Shown piece after piece: positions 1 through 33,587 of a DNA stretch of 64,000 nucleotides. The notes below the pieces were generated by a model that saw nothing but the letters and a program-made list of their open reading frames with translations, did no database searches and had not been told where the DNA came from. The stretch lies in contig JABAKD010000022.1 of the NCBI GenBank assembly GCA_012845835.1, positions 11,984,718 to 12,048,717 on the forward strand, written 5' to 3'. The DNA comes from Undaria pinnatifida (Eukaryota > Sar > Phaeophyceae > Laminariales > Alariaceae). How positions within the stretch are numbered: the first letter of the stretch is position 1; each line of letters opens with the position of its first letter. Position numbers and translations under genes: made by a program.

Positions 1-1287
1 ACAACAACAACACAACAACAACAACAGACAACGATAAAAAGAGATCAGGCCTTTAAACGTCCCCTATCCCCCCTGGAGACATTCGGCGGAAAGCACATTT
101 TGGTTTTATTTTTTTTCGTATTTCTCTCTTCTTCCTGCGTCTCAATACAACAAAACCACGTGTTAGGGGAGGGGGTACGGAGAGGAAGGAAGGAAGCTCT
201 CTGACCGTGGCGCCTAAGAGCGACAGGGGGGGGCACAACCGGCCCGTCCTCTCCCGTGGGTCGGGTGGCGGGGCTGGGTGAGTGGGTCCTGTAGATCATA
301 GTAGGCGAGCTTTTGTTGGTGGCTTTTCGTCGTCTCGGTGTGGTTTTACTATATCAGCCTGCTTGTCTGTTTCGTGTCAAGTTACGTATTTCGATGAGGA
401 TTCCTATAATGCCTGTTCAATAGTGCCTGTTCCCTATATAATGCCGGTAAAAGGCGCTTAGCGCTCGGCACAAGTGTAGAAATGACTACCAGTGTCATTC
501 CCAATAGTGCTGACATCCGATATACGGCTGATTTGCTGGCTGGTACACACCAGTACTATACGCGGACCACTGCTGTAATCCTCTCTTTTTCTTTTGGATA
601 GGATAGCACCGATCGATGCTCGTGCTTGTAGCTTGTCCTGAAGCAGGACAGCAGTGATACCTGATTTAGGGCACCATTGAGGCTGCACCGGGGGTGAAAT
701 GTACCTCATGTCAGGGTAGCATACATACGTGGCGATGATGGGTTGCGTTTTATTCGTTTTTGTTGTTTTGCTGCATGGCCTCGTGCTTGCTTGTTATTAT
801 TACGCAACGCGTTGTCGTTGATCTTGATTATTGCATATAAAAAACCCCAAACTACTTGAAAATTTGTCTGTGGGATAAAAAAGGGGTCATAAAATGAAGC
901 AGACAACTCAAGTTTGGGCGAACCAAACACATTGTGCTTTAACTTTTTAACTCCACTGGCGATGCCCAGGCATAGCTCGCGGATACTCCCTCCTCGAGGC
1001 TAGCCTGAGACCAGAGTCATGACAGTAGTGCAGAGGCTGGCTAGGCCGGCCGCTTCTGTTGGTTTGGACCGTTATATTACATGTTTGAGACTATGCTTAA
1101 GCACGAGTGTTGGACTTGAAATACCCACAGAGAGCGTCGTCTCATTGCGGTGAAATTTTGATTAAACGTGTTGTCTTGAGTATAAGCGTCCCCCCCCTTT
1201 GTTGCGTGCTTTGATTTTCGCGTTGCGTCGCTCTGCCTGCTGTACAAGCATTCGAGTACCAGCGCCACTGCTTGCTGCTGCTACAGC

Positions 1288-1321
<34 letters not shown>

Positions 1322-2140
1322 ACCGCTCCGTATATTCCGCTGCTGCTGCATTGCTGGCGACCCCCCCCTCTTTACACTGCGAACAAACGGCACCACTATT
1401 ATATTGGTAGTAGCACTCCTACTGCTGTCTTCGTCACTGCTACTACTGTGTATCCATATGTCCGTAAATATAAGAACCGTTTTGTCACTAATATGGAATC
1501 CAAACGATTCTTACTTATACAACAACAATAATTATACGGAGAGAGTGCTCCTGCTCTCGCATCTCGACAATCATCGCCCGGCAGCTGGTACGTACGCAAG
1601 TATCCTACCAGTACTTCCAGTAGTGTTGAACTTCTTTTGCACTTGAAATTAGTGTCAAGGACGTGAAATAGTGTCACCGCCTCTATTAATAGCAGGTCGC
1701 ATGTGAAGTGTGGTGATGTTCGAGTAATGAAAGCAGAAGAAAAATAGTCGGAGCCTTCGATGGACCTTTTTTTTTCCTTTTATTTTTGTCACAGGTGTAC
1801 CAGCTGCTGCTGGCCTGTGTACCAAAGCATGAGTGTAGCTTTCGTGCTATGATATCTCTGCTGATCTCTACCGGTACGCTGCTGCTGCATGCTGCACCAC
1901 TGCTGGCATTTACTGCAGGGTATTAAGTATTAATGGCAAGAGGGGTGCATGCATAGTCTTCTCGTATACGGGTATGATTTGCCGAGAAAGCCATGCATGT
2001 ACGCATGTTCATGTAGCCGGATAACAAGAGGCAGGTGGGCTGCGCAGATGATAACACCACTAGTGTGCACTACCTGCCCTCTCGTAAGAGAGCCCGACAA
2101 GCCGGCGGTTGTCCTTGCGGTTCATTGGATAACCAATAGT
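1..2140. other. intergenic, no supported gene
   Basis: No open frame here looks like a conserved protein. The stretch starts with a short ACA microsatellite (1-28) and holds a GCT/TGC run at about 1279-1321. The segment at about 400-510 contains 'aatgcc', 'aatagtgc' words resembling the interior of the MITE-like elements described below, but no terminal inverted repeats are visible. Confidence 0.6.
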
Positions 2141-2149
2141 ATCCTTGCT

Positions 2150-2245
2150 GTATTTTGCAATGTGTCTCTGTCTCGTAGTTTGTGACCACAGAGCTCGTCT
2201 CTCTCTTGGTCATCGGTACGGACACTGGTTGTGCCGCATGTACAA
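2150..2245 (+). repeat. dispersed repeat family U, copy 1
   Basis: About 95 bp that recurs in reverse orientation at about 16995-17110 and 58930-59095. Shared words include 'cgtagtttgtgaccacagag' followed by 'ggacactggttgtgc'. The copies are diverged, and I see no terminal repeats, poly-A tail or pol III boxes that would assign a class. Confidence 0.55.
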
Positions 2246-2509
2246 AGGTGGAAAGTTTTCTGATATTAATAGTGTAAAATGCGAAGAACACACACAAGAA
2301 GTTTGGCCTAAAAATCACGGGGATAATTCGACAGCTATTGTTACACTGAAGCTGTTCATAGTGTATGATATTATTAATACGTATTACACCTTTTCTCGAC
2401 TACGACATCTAAACTAAAATCAATACCGGGTACCAGGTACTGCTGTATCTCGTTTCTATCACGAGACCCGCGTTTTTTTTGTTTGGTTTTTTTGCTCGTT
2501 CCATCCATT

Positions 2510-2660
2510 GTCTTCGCACTTTTTCTTTCGCACTTTTTCTTTCCCTTTCTCCCTCCCTAGACCACGTAACTCAGGTCCGGGGTCACTAAGCAGGCTCTTC
2601 TCCCCCCTTCCCCGCTAAGGTACACGCCTTAGTTTTCATCGCGAGAATAATTCAACACTT
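2510..2660 (+). repeat. dispersed repeat, also at 14690-14880
   Basis: Pyrimidine-rich stretch followed by 'ggtccggggtcac', a second C-rich block and 'atcgcgag..aattca'. The same order of words appears at about 14690-14880. Part of the pattern is also seen at about 3525-3610. Class unknown. Confidence 0.45.
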
Positions 2661-3185
2661 TTCTTGCCTCATATTTTGTGAAGAAGTGGTCATACCTGCT
2701 GTAGACTATTGGCGGAACGACAATAACGTAAGAAGGAAGGAAGCAGTTACAGGGCCGGCACAGCACGCCGGCATGCGCTTCCAATCGTCACAACCATGGC
2801 ACACAGCAGCAGCACCTGTACACCTTCACGGCAGTACTCGTATGATTAGAACTGCTGTGCGTGTATCATATTATATGAGCAGAATAAATAGTAGTGGACG
2901 CGCCTGGCAGAGTCAGAATTCCACAGCAACAGCAGCAGCAGAAACGCACACATGCTGTACAATGTACAAGTACACCCTCTTGAACAATGCACATTCACAT
3001 GTCGAAACCCACGATCCTTTTTCGACATCCAATATTGTAAACCATGCCTACGACTACAAAATGTGCACACTTGCACTCTGCTCCCGTTTGGTACCCTGAT
3101 CCTGCCCCTACCTGATTCCGCCCCTACCTGATCCCGCCCGGACGTAAGTGAGTCCTCTAACCTGACTTTGGATATCTCGGTATAT

Positions 3186-3295
3186 AATTATGCCACCGGC
3201 AGAGCCCACCAAGCGTCTAGCTACGAGCGTCCTTATCCCACGCCGAGCTGATCCACCAAAACCAAGGGTTTCCACCAAGCGGCCTCAGCACAACG
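3186..3295 (+). repeat. direct repeat flanking minisatellite (left copy)
   Basis: The segment beginning 'attatgccaccggca' and running through 'cacgccgagctgatcc' recurs at 4033-4130 ('attatgccaccggcaacgcc ... cacgccgacctgatcc'). The two direct copies flank the palindromic minisatellite at 3640-4035, as if the array had grown inside a duplicated segment. Confidence 0.5.
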
Positions 3296-3639
3296 TAAAC
3301 TACACAGCAACCGACACATGAAGGGTATGCAGAGTTACATTTTCACACCTGGTGTGCACTTAGCGCTCTCACAAACATTAACGACACCTTATTGCAAACC
3401 GACGGGTACGTATTACATGTATGCGAGAAAACGTAACGCACCACCGTCCACCCTACTACCGCTTGGCACACCCTCCCCCCCTGAACCCCCCCCCCCCCTG
3501 TTTTTTTTTTTTTTTCACACACATCTGCTTTCCACCTTCGGGACAAGCCTTGGTCACATGGGTCGTCCCTTCTTCCCCCCGGTTCTTGCCTTCAATTTTT
3601 ATCGCGCATAGGGTTCAGCGATCCCACTGCTCGTCTATA

Positions 3640-4035
3640 TCCTTACCCTGGGTATCCTGGGTATAACCTTACAACCCTACCCTGGGTATCAAGCCTACCC
3701 TGGGTATCAAGCCTACCCTGGGTATCCTGGGTAACCTTACCCTGGGTATCCTGGGTATATGAAACCCCGCCCTGGGTATAAAATCCCCTGGGTCCTACCC
3801 TGGGTATCCTGGGTAACCCTACCCTGGGTATCCTGGGTATATAAAACCCCGCCTTGGGCCTTGGGTGTAAAACCCCTTGGGTGTAAAACCCCTTGGGTGT
3901 AAAACCCCACCCTAGTGACCCCACCCTGGTATGTTCCCCACCCTGGTATGTTCCCCACCCTTGTATGTTCCCCACCCTGGTATATTCCCCACCCTGGTAT
4001 GTTCCCCACCCTGGTATGTTCCCCACCCTGGTATG
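3640..4035. repeat. palindromic minisatellite
   Basis: Tandem array with two sub-blocks. The left part (about 3650-3850) repeats 'taccctgggtatcctgggta' variants; the core TACCCTGGGTA is nearly self-complementary. The right part (about 3915-4035) repeats a 17-bp unit around 'accctggtatgttcccc' seven times. Both strands stay open in several frames because the unit lacks stops, giving spurious Gly/Pro/Tyr-rich frames. I regard it as non-coding. Confidence 0.8.
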
Positions 4036-4130
4036 TTATCATTATGCCACCGGCAACGCCCACCGATCAACCTGATCGCACGCCGACCTGATCCGCCAAA
4101 ATCGAGGATTTCTACCAAACATCCATTGCC
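4033..4130 (+). repeat. direct repeat flanking minisatellite (right copy)
   Basis: Right-hand partner of the 3186-3295 repeat, directly adjoining the end of the 17-bp array. Confidence 0.5.
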
Positions 4131-4344
4131 AAGAGCAAAAACAGGCAAAACCCCTTAAACTGCAGGACGGGCAGGCAAAGACCAAACCTTCCTGCCGATC
4201 GCTGATGGTCAATTTATATATTACACGTTTGTCCGGACCAGCCCGACCCCACAACTACCCCTTACCCTATAAGCTCTAAGGGATCTCGCGGCCGGCAGGG
4301 CCAGTCGCACGGCTCCGCGGCGTGTTTTGGCGTCGTTTTGGTTA

Positions 4345-4450
4345 TAAATAACCTGGGACCACTACGGTAGGGAGGGGTACCCCCTTGTTTTACTAGAAGG
4401 GTTTGGGCCACTCGCAGGAGTAACTCTGTACCTCACAGAAAGTTATACTT
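4345..4450 (+). mobile_element. partial MITE-like element (GGCTACGG family)
   Basis: Contains 'gggaccactacggtaggg' followed by 'gggtaccccc' and 'ggccactcgcaggagtaac'. These match one terminus and one internal palindrome of the complete element at 37207-37475. Only one end is recognisable, so the copy appears truncated. Confidence 0.4.
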
Positions 4451-4619
4451 TTGAGTGATTTTTTTCGGCGCAACGTGGCTAAACATTTCGTTGTGGGTTC
4501 ATATCGCAACATTAAAACAAAACGAAAACTTGAGACCGCAAGAAGGAACCGCTAACCCGAAAGTTACCACCCTTCCGTAGACTTCATGTAGGGGATCTGG
4601 ACCTACCAGAAAGAAGAGA

Positions 4620-5040
4620 TAGATATACAAACCAGTAGTCGGGAGGAGGAGAACATGGCTGCAAACATGTGCCCGTGTGGCGCATCAATATAGAGAGTAG
4701 GACTAATATAGTAGGAGAATGTGAAACATACAAGGAGGAACGGGATGCGTTAGAGGAGGAGATGAGGAAATCAGACGCATGTGACATGGAAGAGATTGGT
4801 AGACTAGAGAGTAGCGAGAAAACGATCGCTATCCTAGGAGATAGATGGCGGCCGCAGACGGCGAAACAGGACGGGGATAGGATAAGCAAGCAGTTCCTAT
4901 GTAGCTTGTGGAAGAAGCGCAATGAGCGCCCAAATGTTGGAGGTGTCTCTATTGGGAGTAGGAACGGTGCTCCGTCTCGAAAGGGATGCGTGGTCAATGG
5001 TCAATGACTAAAGCAAGCAACAAATGAGTACGCCCCCCTT
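4620..5040 (+). mobile_element. LINE-like retrotransposon 3' end (5'-truncated)
   Basis: An open frame at 4669-5007 encodes a charged 112-residue segment with 'GECETYKEERDALEEEMRK' and a basic, conserved-looking end 'GSRNGAPSRKGCVVNGQ' just before the stop. I read this as the C-terminus of a non-LTR retrotransposon ORF2 (the tail after the zinc-binding region). That reading is from resemblance only. The same tail and the following 'taaagcaagcaacaaatga' occur at 13630-13985 (-), 24711-24772 (+) and 32985-33045 (-). Repeated 5'-truncated 3' ends are the usual footprint of LINE insertion. Confidence 0.5.
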
Positions 5041-5109
5041 TTGTAGCTTTGGTGCTGGGCGGGCGAGAGGCCGGCCTCGACCAATCAGCAGGAAGCTTGC
5101 TGCCTGCCC

Positions 5110-5460
5110 GTCCTACATCCAGGTCGAGACTGAACACTGCAGGTTGTGCCGAGGTTCGTTTGCACGCCCTTTGTGCAGTTGACGGGTGCACTACAGGACC
5201 TGCAGAATTTCGTTTTCACGCAGAAGCAACAGGCACTAAAACGCGCCTGCACTCAAGAAATTCGGCGCAAAGTGTTGCCTACAGAATCGGTGTGCACATA
5301 GCGACCACCAGCGAAACGTACTACAGAAAGAAAGCATCAGGCACTAACACCAGCATGAACTATACACAGGGTGTGCAGTGTGCAGAGTTTCATTTGCAGA
5401 CCCGGTGTGCCAATAGCGTGCACCCCAAAAGCTCAGCAAGAATCAAACTACGCTGAAACC
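5110..5460 (+). repeat. degenerate tandem repeat
   Basis: Loosely repeated words 'gcagaatttcgtttt / gcagagtttcatttg / gaggttcgtttgcac' followed by 'ggtgtgcacatagc / ggtgtgccaatagc' in two to three diverged units. One frame is open across it (5049-5456) but shows only the repeat periodicity, so I do not call a gene. Confidence 0.4.
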
Positions 5461-5874
5461 AGCATACACACATGCACTATTCGAAGCTAGGGTGCCCAGA
5501 GTTGAGCAGCATACGCTATTGATAGTGAGTTGTGCTGATTTTTTTTTGCACACCAACCCTGAAACAAGTACGGAAGTCGGTGCTAACCCTCGACTGACTC
5601 GGCATCGCCTCGCACCATGGCCGCCTGTCCGATTATGTCGAGGACTCGACGGTCTGCGAAAAAATTATACCAGGACGTGGTAAATAGGACGGACCGTGTG
5701 ACATACCTGGTACCCTATGGCATGTTTCAAGCCAGGGTACCATGCCTGTTGAAATATGCGACGGAAGCGAGTAGACAAATTTTTACGTTTCAAGGGTCAT
5801 CAGGGTACCAGTCCCAGTTCTCGGGTACGAGTCCCGCTCATTTTTCAGGAACTGATCCCGAGCGTAGCAGGAGC

Positions 5875-6110
5875 TGCAATGACTGAGTCCTCGCTTGTCC
5901 CAAGGGTATTATACGAGCAGCTGAAAAATGACTGCGTTCCCGCATGTCCCAAGGGTACGACGAGCCCACATGACTGCGTCTGTCCCAAGGGTACGAGAAG
6001 CTGAAATTATTGGGTCGTCGCTTGTCCGATGGGTACCTTGAGCTGAAATGACTGAGCCCTTGATTGTCTCAAGGGCACGATGAAGTGAAATGACCGAGTC
6101 CTCGCGAGTG
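5875..6110 (+). repeat. degenerate tandem repeat, about 45-60 bp unit
   Basis: Four to five diverged units built around 'tgactgagtcctcgcttgtc' then 'ccaagggtacgagcagctga'. No coding potential seen. Confidence 0.6.
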
Positions 6111-6319
6111 CCGGGCCAAAGAACCTTGGAAGTGTCAAGAGGACTTTTTTTATTTTTTATTTGTCATGTCCCTCTAAAAAAACTCCTTGATGTTCGAGAA
6201 CGATAGTCAAGAGGACCAGTCCCAGTTCTCGGGGCCCAGTCAATGACTCATGAGTCCCAATCGTTTTGGACGAAGAAATGTGAAGAACACACGCAACGTA
6301 TTTCTTGGAATCACAGCAG

Positions 6320-6515
6320 TATTATTATAAAAAATGAAAATACACTCCAGCTGTGAGATCGAAGATTTCGTCGAAACTCATCTTTGCAAGCTGTGTGTGA
6401 TACTCCGATCGCGCGTATTACGAGTTGTGTGTCCTCATTGAGGATATAGGTCGGCGACTCCCCTTACAACTACAGTGTAACTATCAGGGTCAACAGGGTG
6501 ATTTTAGTCACTACT
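6320..6515 (-). repeat. repeat family A, full-length copy
   Basis: Family A reads, in its own orientation, 'caccctgttgaccctgatag', then 'ggggagtcgccgacctatat', 'gcgcgatcggagtatcacac', 'agcttgcaaagatgagtttc', 'gatctcacagctggagtgta' and an AT-rich end near 'tttttataata'. This copy is reversed and lies about 0.5 kb from the forward copy at 6990-7160, forming an inverted pair. Confidence 0.75.
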
Positions 6516-6989
6516 ATACACATGCTAGCGTGGCCGCACGGCTAAACGGCCGCCCACCCACCACCCGGAAAATTTAATATTGGTTTTAGTTGGGAAATGT
6601 CTTGAAATTAGTGTGGACGTTTTATTCTTGAAAGTTAGTGTAGGAGTTGTTTTGGAGTTAGCCTGGTTGTTGTAATCTTGAAGTTAGTGTAGGGACGACC
6701 CCTGGCGTGAAACGTCTCCGAACATGCTTGAAACCCCTGTCTTCCGGCTGATTCGCCCCCTTTACGCGGAGCGAGCAAAGTGTCCCCTGGAGGGCGCCTC
6801 TCCACGGCCCCTGCTCGCCGAGTTGTGCGTTGGCGCCCGTTCTTTTGCCGGGCCACCGAGGGCTGCCGTGTAGGGTGGGCGTGGAGCCGCTGTGTGGGGT
6901 CGGGGGATCAGGTGGCACGCGGTAGAGCCGGTACGGAGCGGGGCATAGTGAAACCGGCATAGCCATCAAGAGTCAGTGGGACATAATAT

Positions 6990-7160
6990 CAATTTTGCAC
7001 TTTGCTTTCGAAGTTGTAAGGGGAGTCGCCGACCTATATCCTTAATGAGGAGACACAACTCGTAATGCGCGCGATCGGAGTATCACACACAGCTTGCAAA
7101 GATGAGTTTCGACGAAATCTTCGATCTCACAGCTGGAGTGTATTTTCATTTTTTATAATA
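6990..7160 (+). repeat. repeat family A copy
   Basis: Carries the gtcgccgacctat, gcgcgatcggagtatcacac and cacagctggagtgtatttt words in order, ending 'tttttataataatatc'. Forward orientation. Confidence 0.75.
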
Positions 7161-7269
7161 ATATCAAGCAGCATTAAATACAAGGATGTATGATGTGATG
7201 TCAAGTATCACAGATTGCGTATGTCATAGTGATATCTTTTGATACGCATCGTATGCTGGTACAAGTACG

Positions 7270-7455
7270 TACGTATGATACCAGGTATCACTTATCAGCT
7301 GTTTGATACCAGGTATTTTGTATGATACTTAATCACGTTGCAGTTTAATTTTAAGGGTATTTACCGAGCTGTGAGTAGGCATGACTTAATCACCAACTAA
7401 ATTATTAGTCGGACTAATACCAGGTAGTTATTAATTGATACAGTACCAGGTAGCG
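7270..7455. repeat. cluster of TACCAGGTA near-palindromes
   Basis: Four exact TACCAGGTA sites at 7279, 7307, 7418 and 7444 within about 175 bp; the first sits in the 13-bp palindrome GATACCAGGTATC. This is the densest cluster of the motif in the window. Confidence 0.7.
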
Positions 7456-7534
7456 TTTCCCGGAGGTGTCAGCAACTATCCGAATTATTTAGCTTGCATA
7501 CTTTTTATTATATATAGGATCTTTTTCATAACAA

Positions 7535-8570
7535 ACCCCAACCCTTCCCCCCCCCCGCCCCTCCGTCCCCCGATCCCCCCCCCCCTTCCGCCTAGTCTGT
7601 CCAAACGCCCCACTCACAATCAAAATCGGCCTGAGTAATAAACACCTATACGCAGTTGATATCACGTCATTATCTTTCTGACCATCCATGACGTAGTTTT
7701 CAATTATTTTCCCCCCAACCCCCCCCCCCCCCCCTCCAACGCCCCCTCTTTTCCGACCACCTACACGATCGCCTAGACCTAGCACCACGCGTATAACAAG
7801 CTGCTACATATCTTTGATCTCACAGCCGAAGTGTACTTGAATATTATTTGTGACCTAAACCTCCTAAAAATCCCCCCCGCCCCCCCCCCCCCCCCCTCTT
7901 GCTCTCCCTTACTCAAACGCCCCACCAAATATCGAAATCCGCCAGATTAATAAACACTTCACGCACAGGATATCACCTCATTATCTTTCGAGAGCCATCC
8001 ATGCCGCTGTGTTCCCCCCCCCCCCCCCCCCCCCCGCCTCGAACGCCCCCTTCTTCCCCATCACCCGCACCTTCGCCTAGACCTAGCACCACACGTATAA
8101 CAAACCCCTCACCTAAAGCCCTTCCTCCCCCCCCGCCCCCACCCCGCCCCCACCCCCCACCCTCCCCCCCCCAACCCATCCCAACCCCACCCCCTCGAAC
8201 ACTCCACCCTCTCTTTACTCACTGATTGTACGACTGATGTATTATTTCCAAAACTGTCACATTTATCCCCTCAAAATAATGTATAGTTTCCAGGAACATA
8301 TTGAGCTGCCCCCCCCCCGCCCCAAACCCCCCCCCCCCCGCCCCAAACCCCCCCCCCCCCCCCCGCCCCCAATAATATACTGGTGCCAAAACCGTCAGAT
8401 TTATCCCCTCGAAAGGATTTATAGCTTACATGCACAAATCGCCCCTCCCCCCCCCCCCCCCCCCCCCGCCCCCCTCCAAACCCGCTCGCTTTTGATCAAA
8501 ACCAGGCCCCCCTTTCCCTTCACCGCTGTCAGATTTTGTCCCCCTCAGAACGGGTTTTATAGTTTCCGCG
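7535..8570 (+). repeat. poly-C-block repeat unit upstream of family A
   Basis: A series of C homopolymers separated by recurring words such as 'gacctagcaccacgcgtata', 'aacgccccacctaa', 'gccatccatgccg' and 'cagattttgtccccctca'. The same order recurs at about 9290-9660, 9770-10300, 25690-26330 and 51235-51600, usually followed by a family A end. I infer one larger non-autonomous element whose 3' end is family A. Confidence 0.55.
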
Positions 8571-8765
8571 CACAGACTGACTAAAACCATCCTGTTGACC
8601 CTGATAGCTACACTGTAGTTGTAAGGGGAGTCGCCTACCTATATCCTTAATGAGGACACACAACTCGTAATGCGCGCGATCGGAGTATCACACACAGCTT
8701 GCAAAGATGAGTTTCGACGAAATCTTCGATCTCACAGCTGGAGTGTATTTTAATTTTTATAATAT
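8570..8765 (+). repeat. repeat family A copy
   Basis: Complete from 'accatcctgttgaccctgat' to 'aatttttataatatagg', directly after a poly-C block. Confidence 0.75.
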
Positions 8766-8784
8766 AGGATGGGTGTTGTATAAT

Positions 8785-8930
8785 GTGGGAGTCGCCGACC
8801 TATGTCCTTAATGAGGACACACAACCCGTACTACGCGCGATCGGAGTATCACACACAGCTTGCAAATATGAGTTTCGACAAAATATTCGATCTTACAGCT
8901 GGAGTGTATTTTAATTTTTTATAATAATGT
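8785..8930 (+). repeat. repeat family A copy
   Basis: Second copy in tandem with the previous one, from 'gggagtcgccgacctatg' to 'aattttttataataatg'. Confidence 0.75.
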
Positions 8931-9164
8931 GGGGTGCGTTTTTTCCTTTTTAGGCACTCCCCTCCCCTGCGGCCCGGGGGGGCTAATTTGGCTCGCTTCG
9001 CTCGCCTGACTTAAGTCTGCAAATCGGCTGGCCATCATCTGGCTTCGTCAGACGACCTGCCGACTAAAGTCAGATAGTCGGCTCACGGCACCTAGGCACC
9101 TACCTACCGATTCGTCATCTTTAATACTTGTTAAATCTTGCCTATTATAAGTGTTCAATGATGT

Positions 9165-9204
9165 CTCAGGATGCCCAAGAAAGATGCACAGCTATGGCGA
9201 CGTC
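9165..9204 (+). pseudogene. possible relic of kinase exon 1
   Basis: 'caggatgcccaagaa' is identical to the sequence around the kinase start codon (11153 onward), followed by 'gctatggcgacgtc', which could align to 'gctatgacggc' of exon 1 after a deletion. GATATGAT-rich DNA follows, as it does near exon 1. Short, so only suggestive. Confidence 0.35.
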
Positions 9205-9289
9205 ATGATACGATATGATATGATACGATTTCGTTTATACCGGTAACCGTCAGATTTTTTCCCCTCAAAGATTTATAGTTTCCGCGCAC

Positions 9290-9770
9290 ATATTGAAGTG
9301 TCCCGCCCGCCCCCCCCCCCCCCTCCCTCCCCCCTATCCCTCTTGTTGAAACGCCCCACCTAAGATCAAAATCTGCCGGAGTAGTAAACACTACCAGCGA
9401 GCTGATATCACCTCATTATCTTTCTAGCCATCCATGCCGTAGCTCCAATTCATTTCCGCCCCCCCCCCCCCTCTTCTTTTTTTTTTTTTCCCGTTCCCTC
9501 TTGTTCAACCGCCCCACCTAAAATCGAAATCGGCCAGAGTAATAAACACTTCTACGCAATTGATATCACGTCATTATATTTCCAGCCATCCATGGCGTAG
9601 CTTTAACTCATCCCCCCCCCCCCCCCCCCCCCAACGCCCCCTCCTTCCCCACCACCCGCACGATCGCCTAGACCTAGCACCACGCGTATATCAAGCCCCT
9701 ACATATATGCGTAATACGCGCGATCGGAGTATCACACACAACTTGCAAAGATGAGTTTCGACAAAATCTA
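9290..9770 (+). repeat. poly-C-block unit with truncated family A end
   Basis: C-runs at about 9313-9330, 9460-9475 and 9610-9632, with 'aacgccccacctaa' and 'cgcctagacctagcaccacg'. It runs into a truncated family A segment at 9716-9770 that stops at 'gacaaaatcta'. Confidence 0.55.
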
Positions 9771-10520
9771 ACGCCCCACCTAACATCGAAATCTGCGAAA
9801 GTAATACACTTCCACGCACTTGAAATCACCTCATTATCTTTCTACAGCCATCCATGCCGCTGCTTCAATTAATTCCACCCCCCCCCGAACGCTCCCTCCT
9901 TCCCCACCACCCGCACCATCGCCTAGACCTAGCACCACGCGTATAGCCAACCTCTACGTCTATCCGACCTAAAGCTGTGAAAAAACCCTGTCGCCCCAAC
10001 GCCCGAACACTCCGCCCTCTCCTCACTGGTTGTATAACTTACAGGATATACATGATAAACTGGTGCATTATTTCCAAAACCGTCACATTTATCCCCTCAA
10101 AGGGTTTCTAGTTTCAACGAACAGATTGAGTTGCCCCGCCCGTCCACCCCCCCACTCCCCCCCCCCCGCTCCCTCTTGATCAGACCCAGGCCCCCACGCC
10201 CTTAAAAACTCCGCCCTCCCCTCACCGGTTATTCGACTTACAGGATTCACGTGATAAACTGATGCATTTCCTTCCACAGCTGTCAGATTTTGCCCTCCTC
10301 AAAAACGTGTTTTATAGTTTCCGCGCACAGGCTGACTAAGATCACCCTGTTCACCCTGATAGCTACACAATAGTTCCAAGGGGAGTCGCCGACCTATATC
10401 CTTAATGAGGACACACAACCCGTAATACGCGCGATCGGAGTGTCACACACAGCTTGCAAAGATGAGTTTCGAAAAAATCTTCGATCTCACAGCTGGAGTG
10501 TATTTTTATTTTTATAATAC
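9770..10520 (+). repeat. poly-C-block unit ending in family A
   Basis: Another unit of the same composite repeat. The family A part occupies about 10330-10520 and ends just upstream of the exon-1 relic. Confidence 0.6.
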
Positions 10521-10567
10521 TGGTACATAACACTGATTCATTTGACGACATTTATTAACATCGTGAC

Positions 10568-10666
10568 ATGCCCAAGAAGACGCCGACGAAGGTGCTCCGC
10601 TTTGGCGGCCAGAGCATGTGGACGTCTTCGGACGCTGCCTATTTGACTTACTCCGACTACGTCTAG
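10568..10666 (+). pseudogene. relic copy of kinase exon 1
   Basis: A 32-codon frame starting 'MPKKTPTKVLRFGGQS' and ending with a TAG matches residues 1-31 of the kinase ('MPKKKPTKVYRYDGQS...'). It agrees through the 'LTYSDY' segment, then reads V-stop where the gene continues into the Gly-rich loop. It lies about 490 bp upstream of the real exon, between a forward and a reverse family A copy. No splice donor is retained, so I call it a decayed duplicate rather than an alternative first exon. Confidence 0.85.
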
Positions 10667-10761
10667 CACACATCACTATCATCACATTATTGTATGATAC
10701 GATATAACAATATGTGATATAAGTTGAAACTATATTGTTCGTGACATTATATGGTATGATA

Positions 10762-10850
10762 TTATAAAATGAAAGTACACTCCAGCTGTGAGATCGAAGA
10801 TTTTGTCGAAACTCATCTTTGCAAGCTGTGTGTGATACTCCGATCACTAT
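10762..10850 (-). repeat. repeat family A, truncated copy
   Basis: Reverse copy from the AT-rich end through 'gtgatactccgatc', where it stops. Confidence 0.7.
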
Positions 10851-10861
10851 ATTAAATAAAT

Positions 10862-11040
10862 AAAATACACTCCAGCTGTGAGGTCGAAGATTTCGTCGAA
10901 ACTCATCTTTGCAAGCTGTGTGTGATACTCCGATCGCGCGTATTACTGGGTGTGTCTCGGCGACTCCCCTTGGAACTACAGTCAGTGTAGCTTGTACCAG
11001 GGTCAACAGGGTGATGTTAATCAGTCTATTCGCAGAAACT
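10862..11040 (-). repeat. repeat family A copy
   Basis: Near-complete reverse copy immediately upstream of the kinase start. With the forward copy at 10330-10520 it brackets the exon-1 relic. Confidence 0.75.
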
Positions 11041-11155
11041 ATAAAATATACTCGAGAGTATATGATTTGCTTGTACTGTACGATATCGTACTTATACTGG
11101 TATTTCTGTAATACGATATGATATTTAATTATAGTTATTGATATGATATCGCAGG

Positions 11156-33587
<22,432 letters not shown>

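Noticed and set aside
3643-4148. Overlapping minus-strand frames rich in Gly, Tyr, Thr
   Set aside because: They follow the 17-bp and TACCCTGGGTA repeats in several frames at once; the repeat unit merely lacks stops.
10568-10666. Functional alternative first exon
   Set aside because: It ends in an in-frame TAG without a usable GT donor at the matching position, so it cannot splice into the kinase as exon 1 does.
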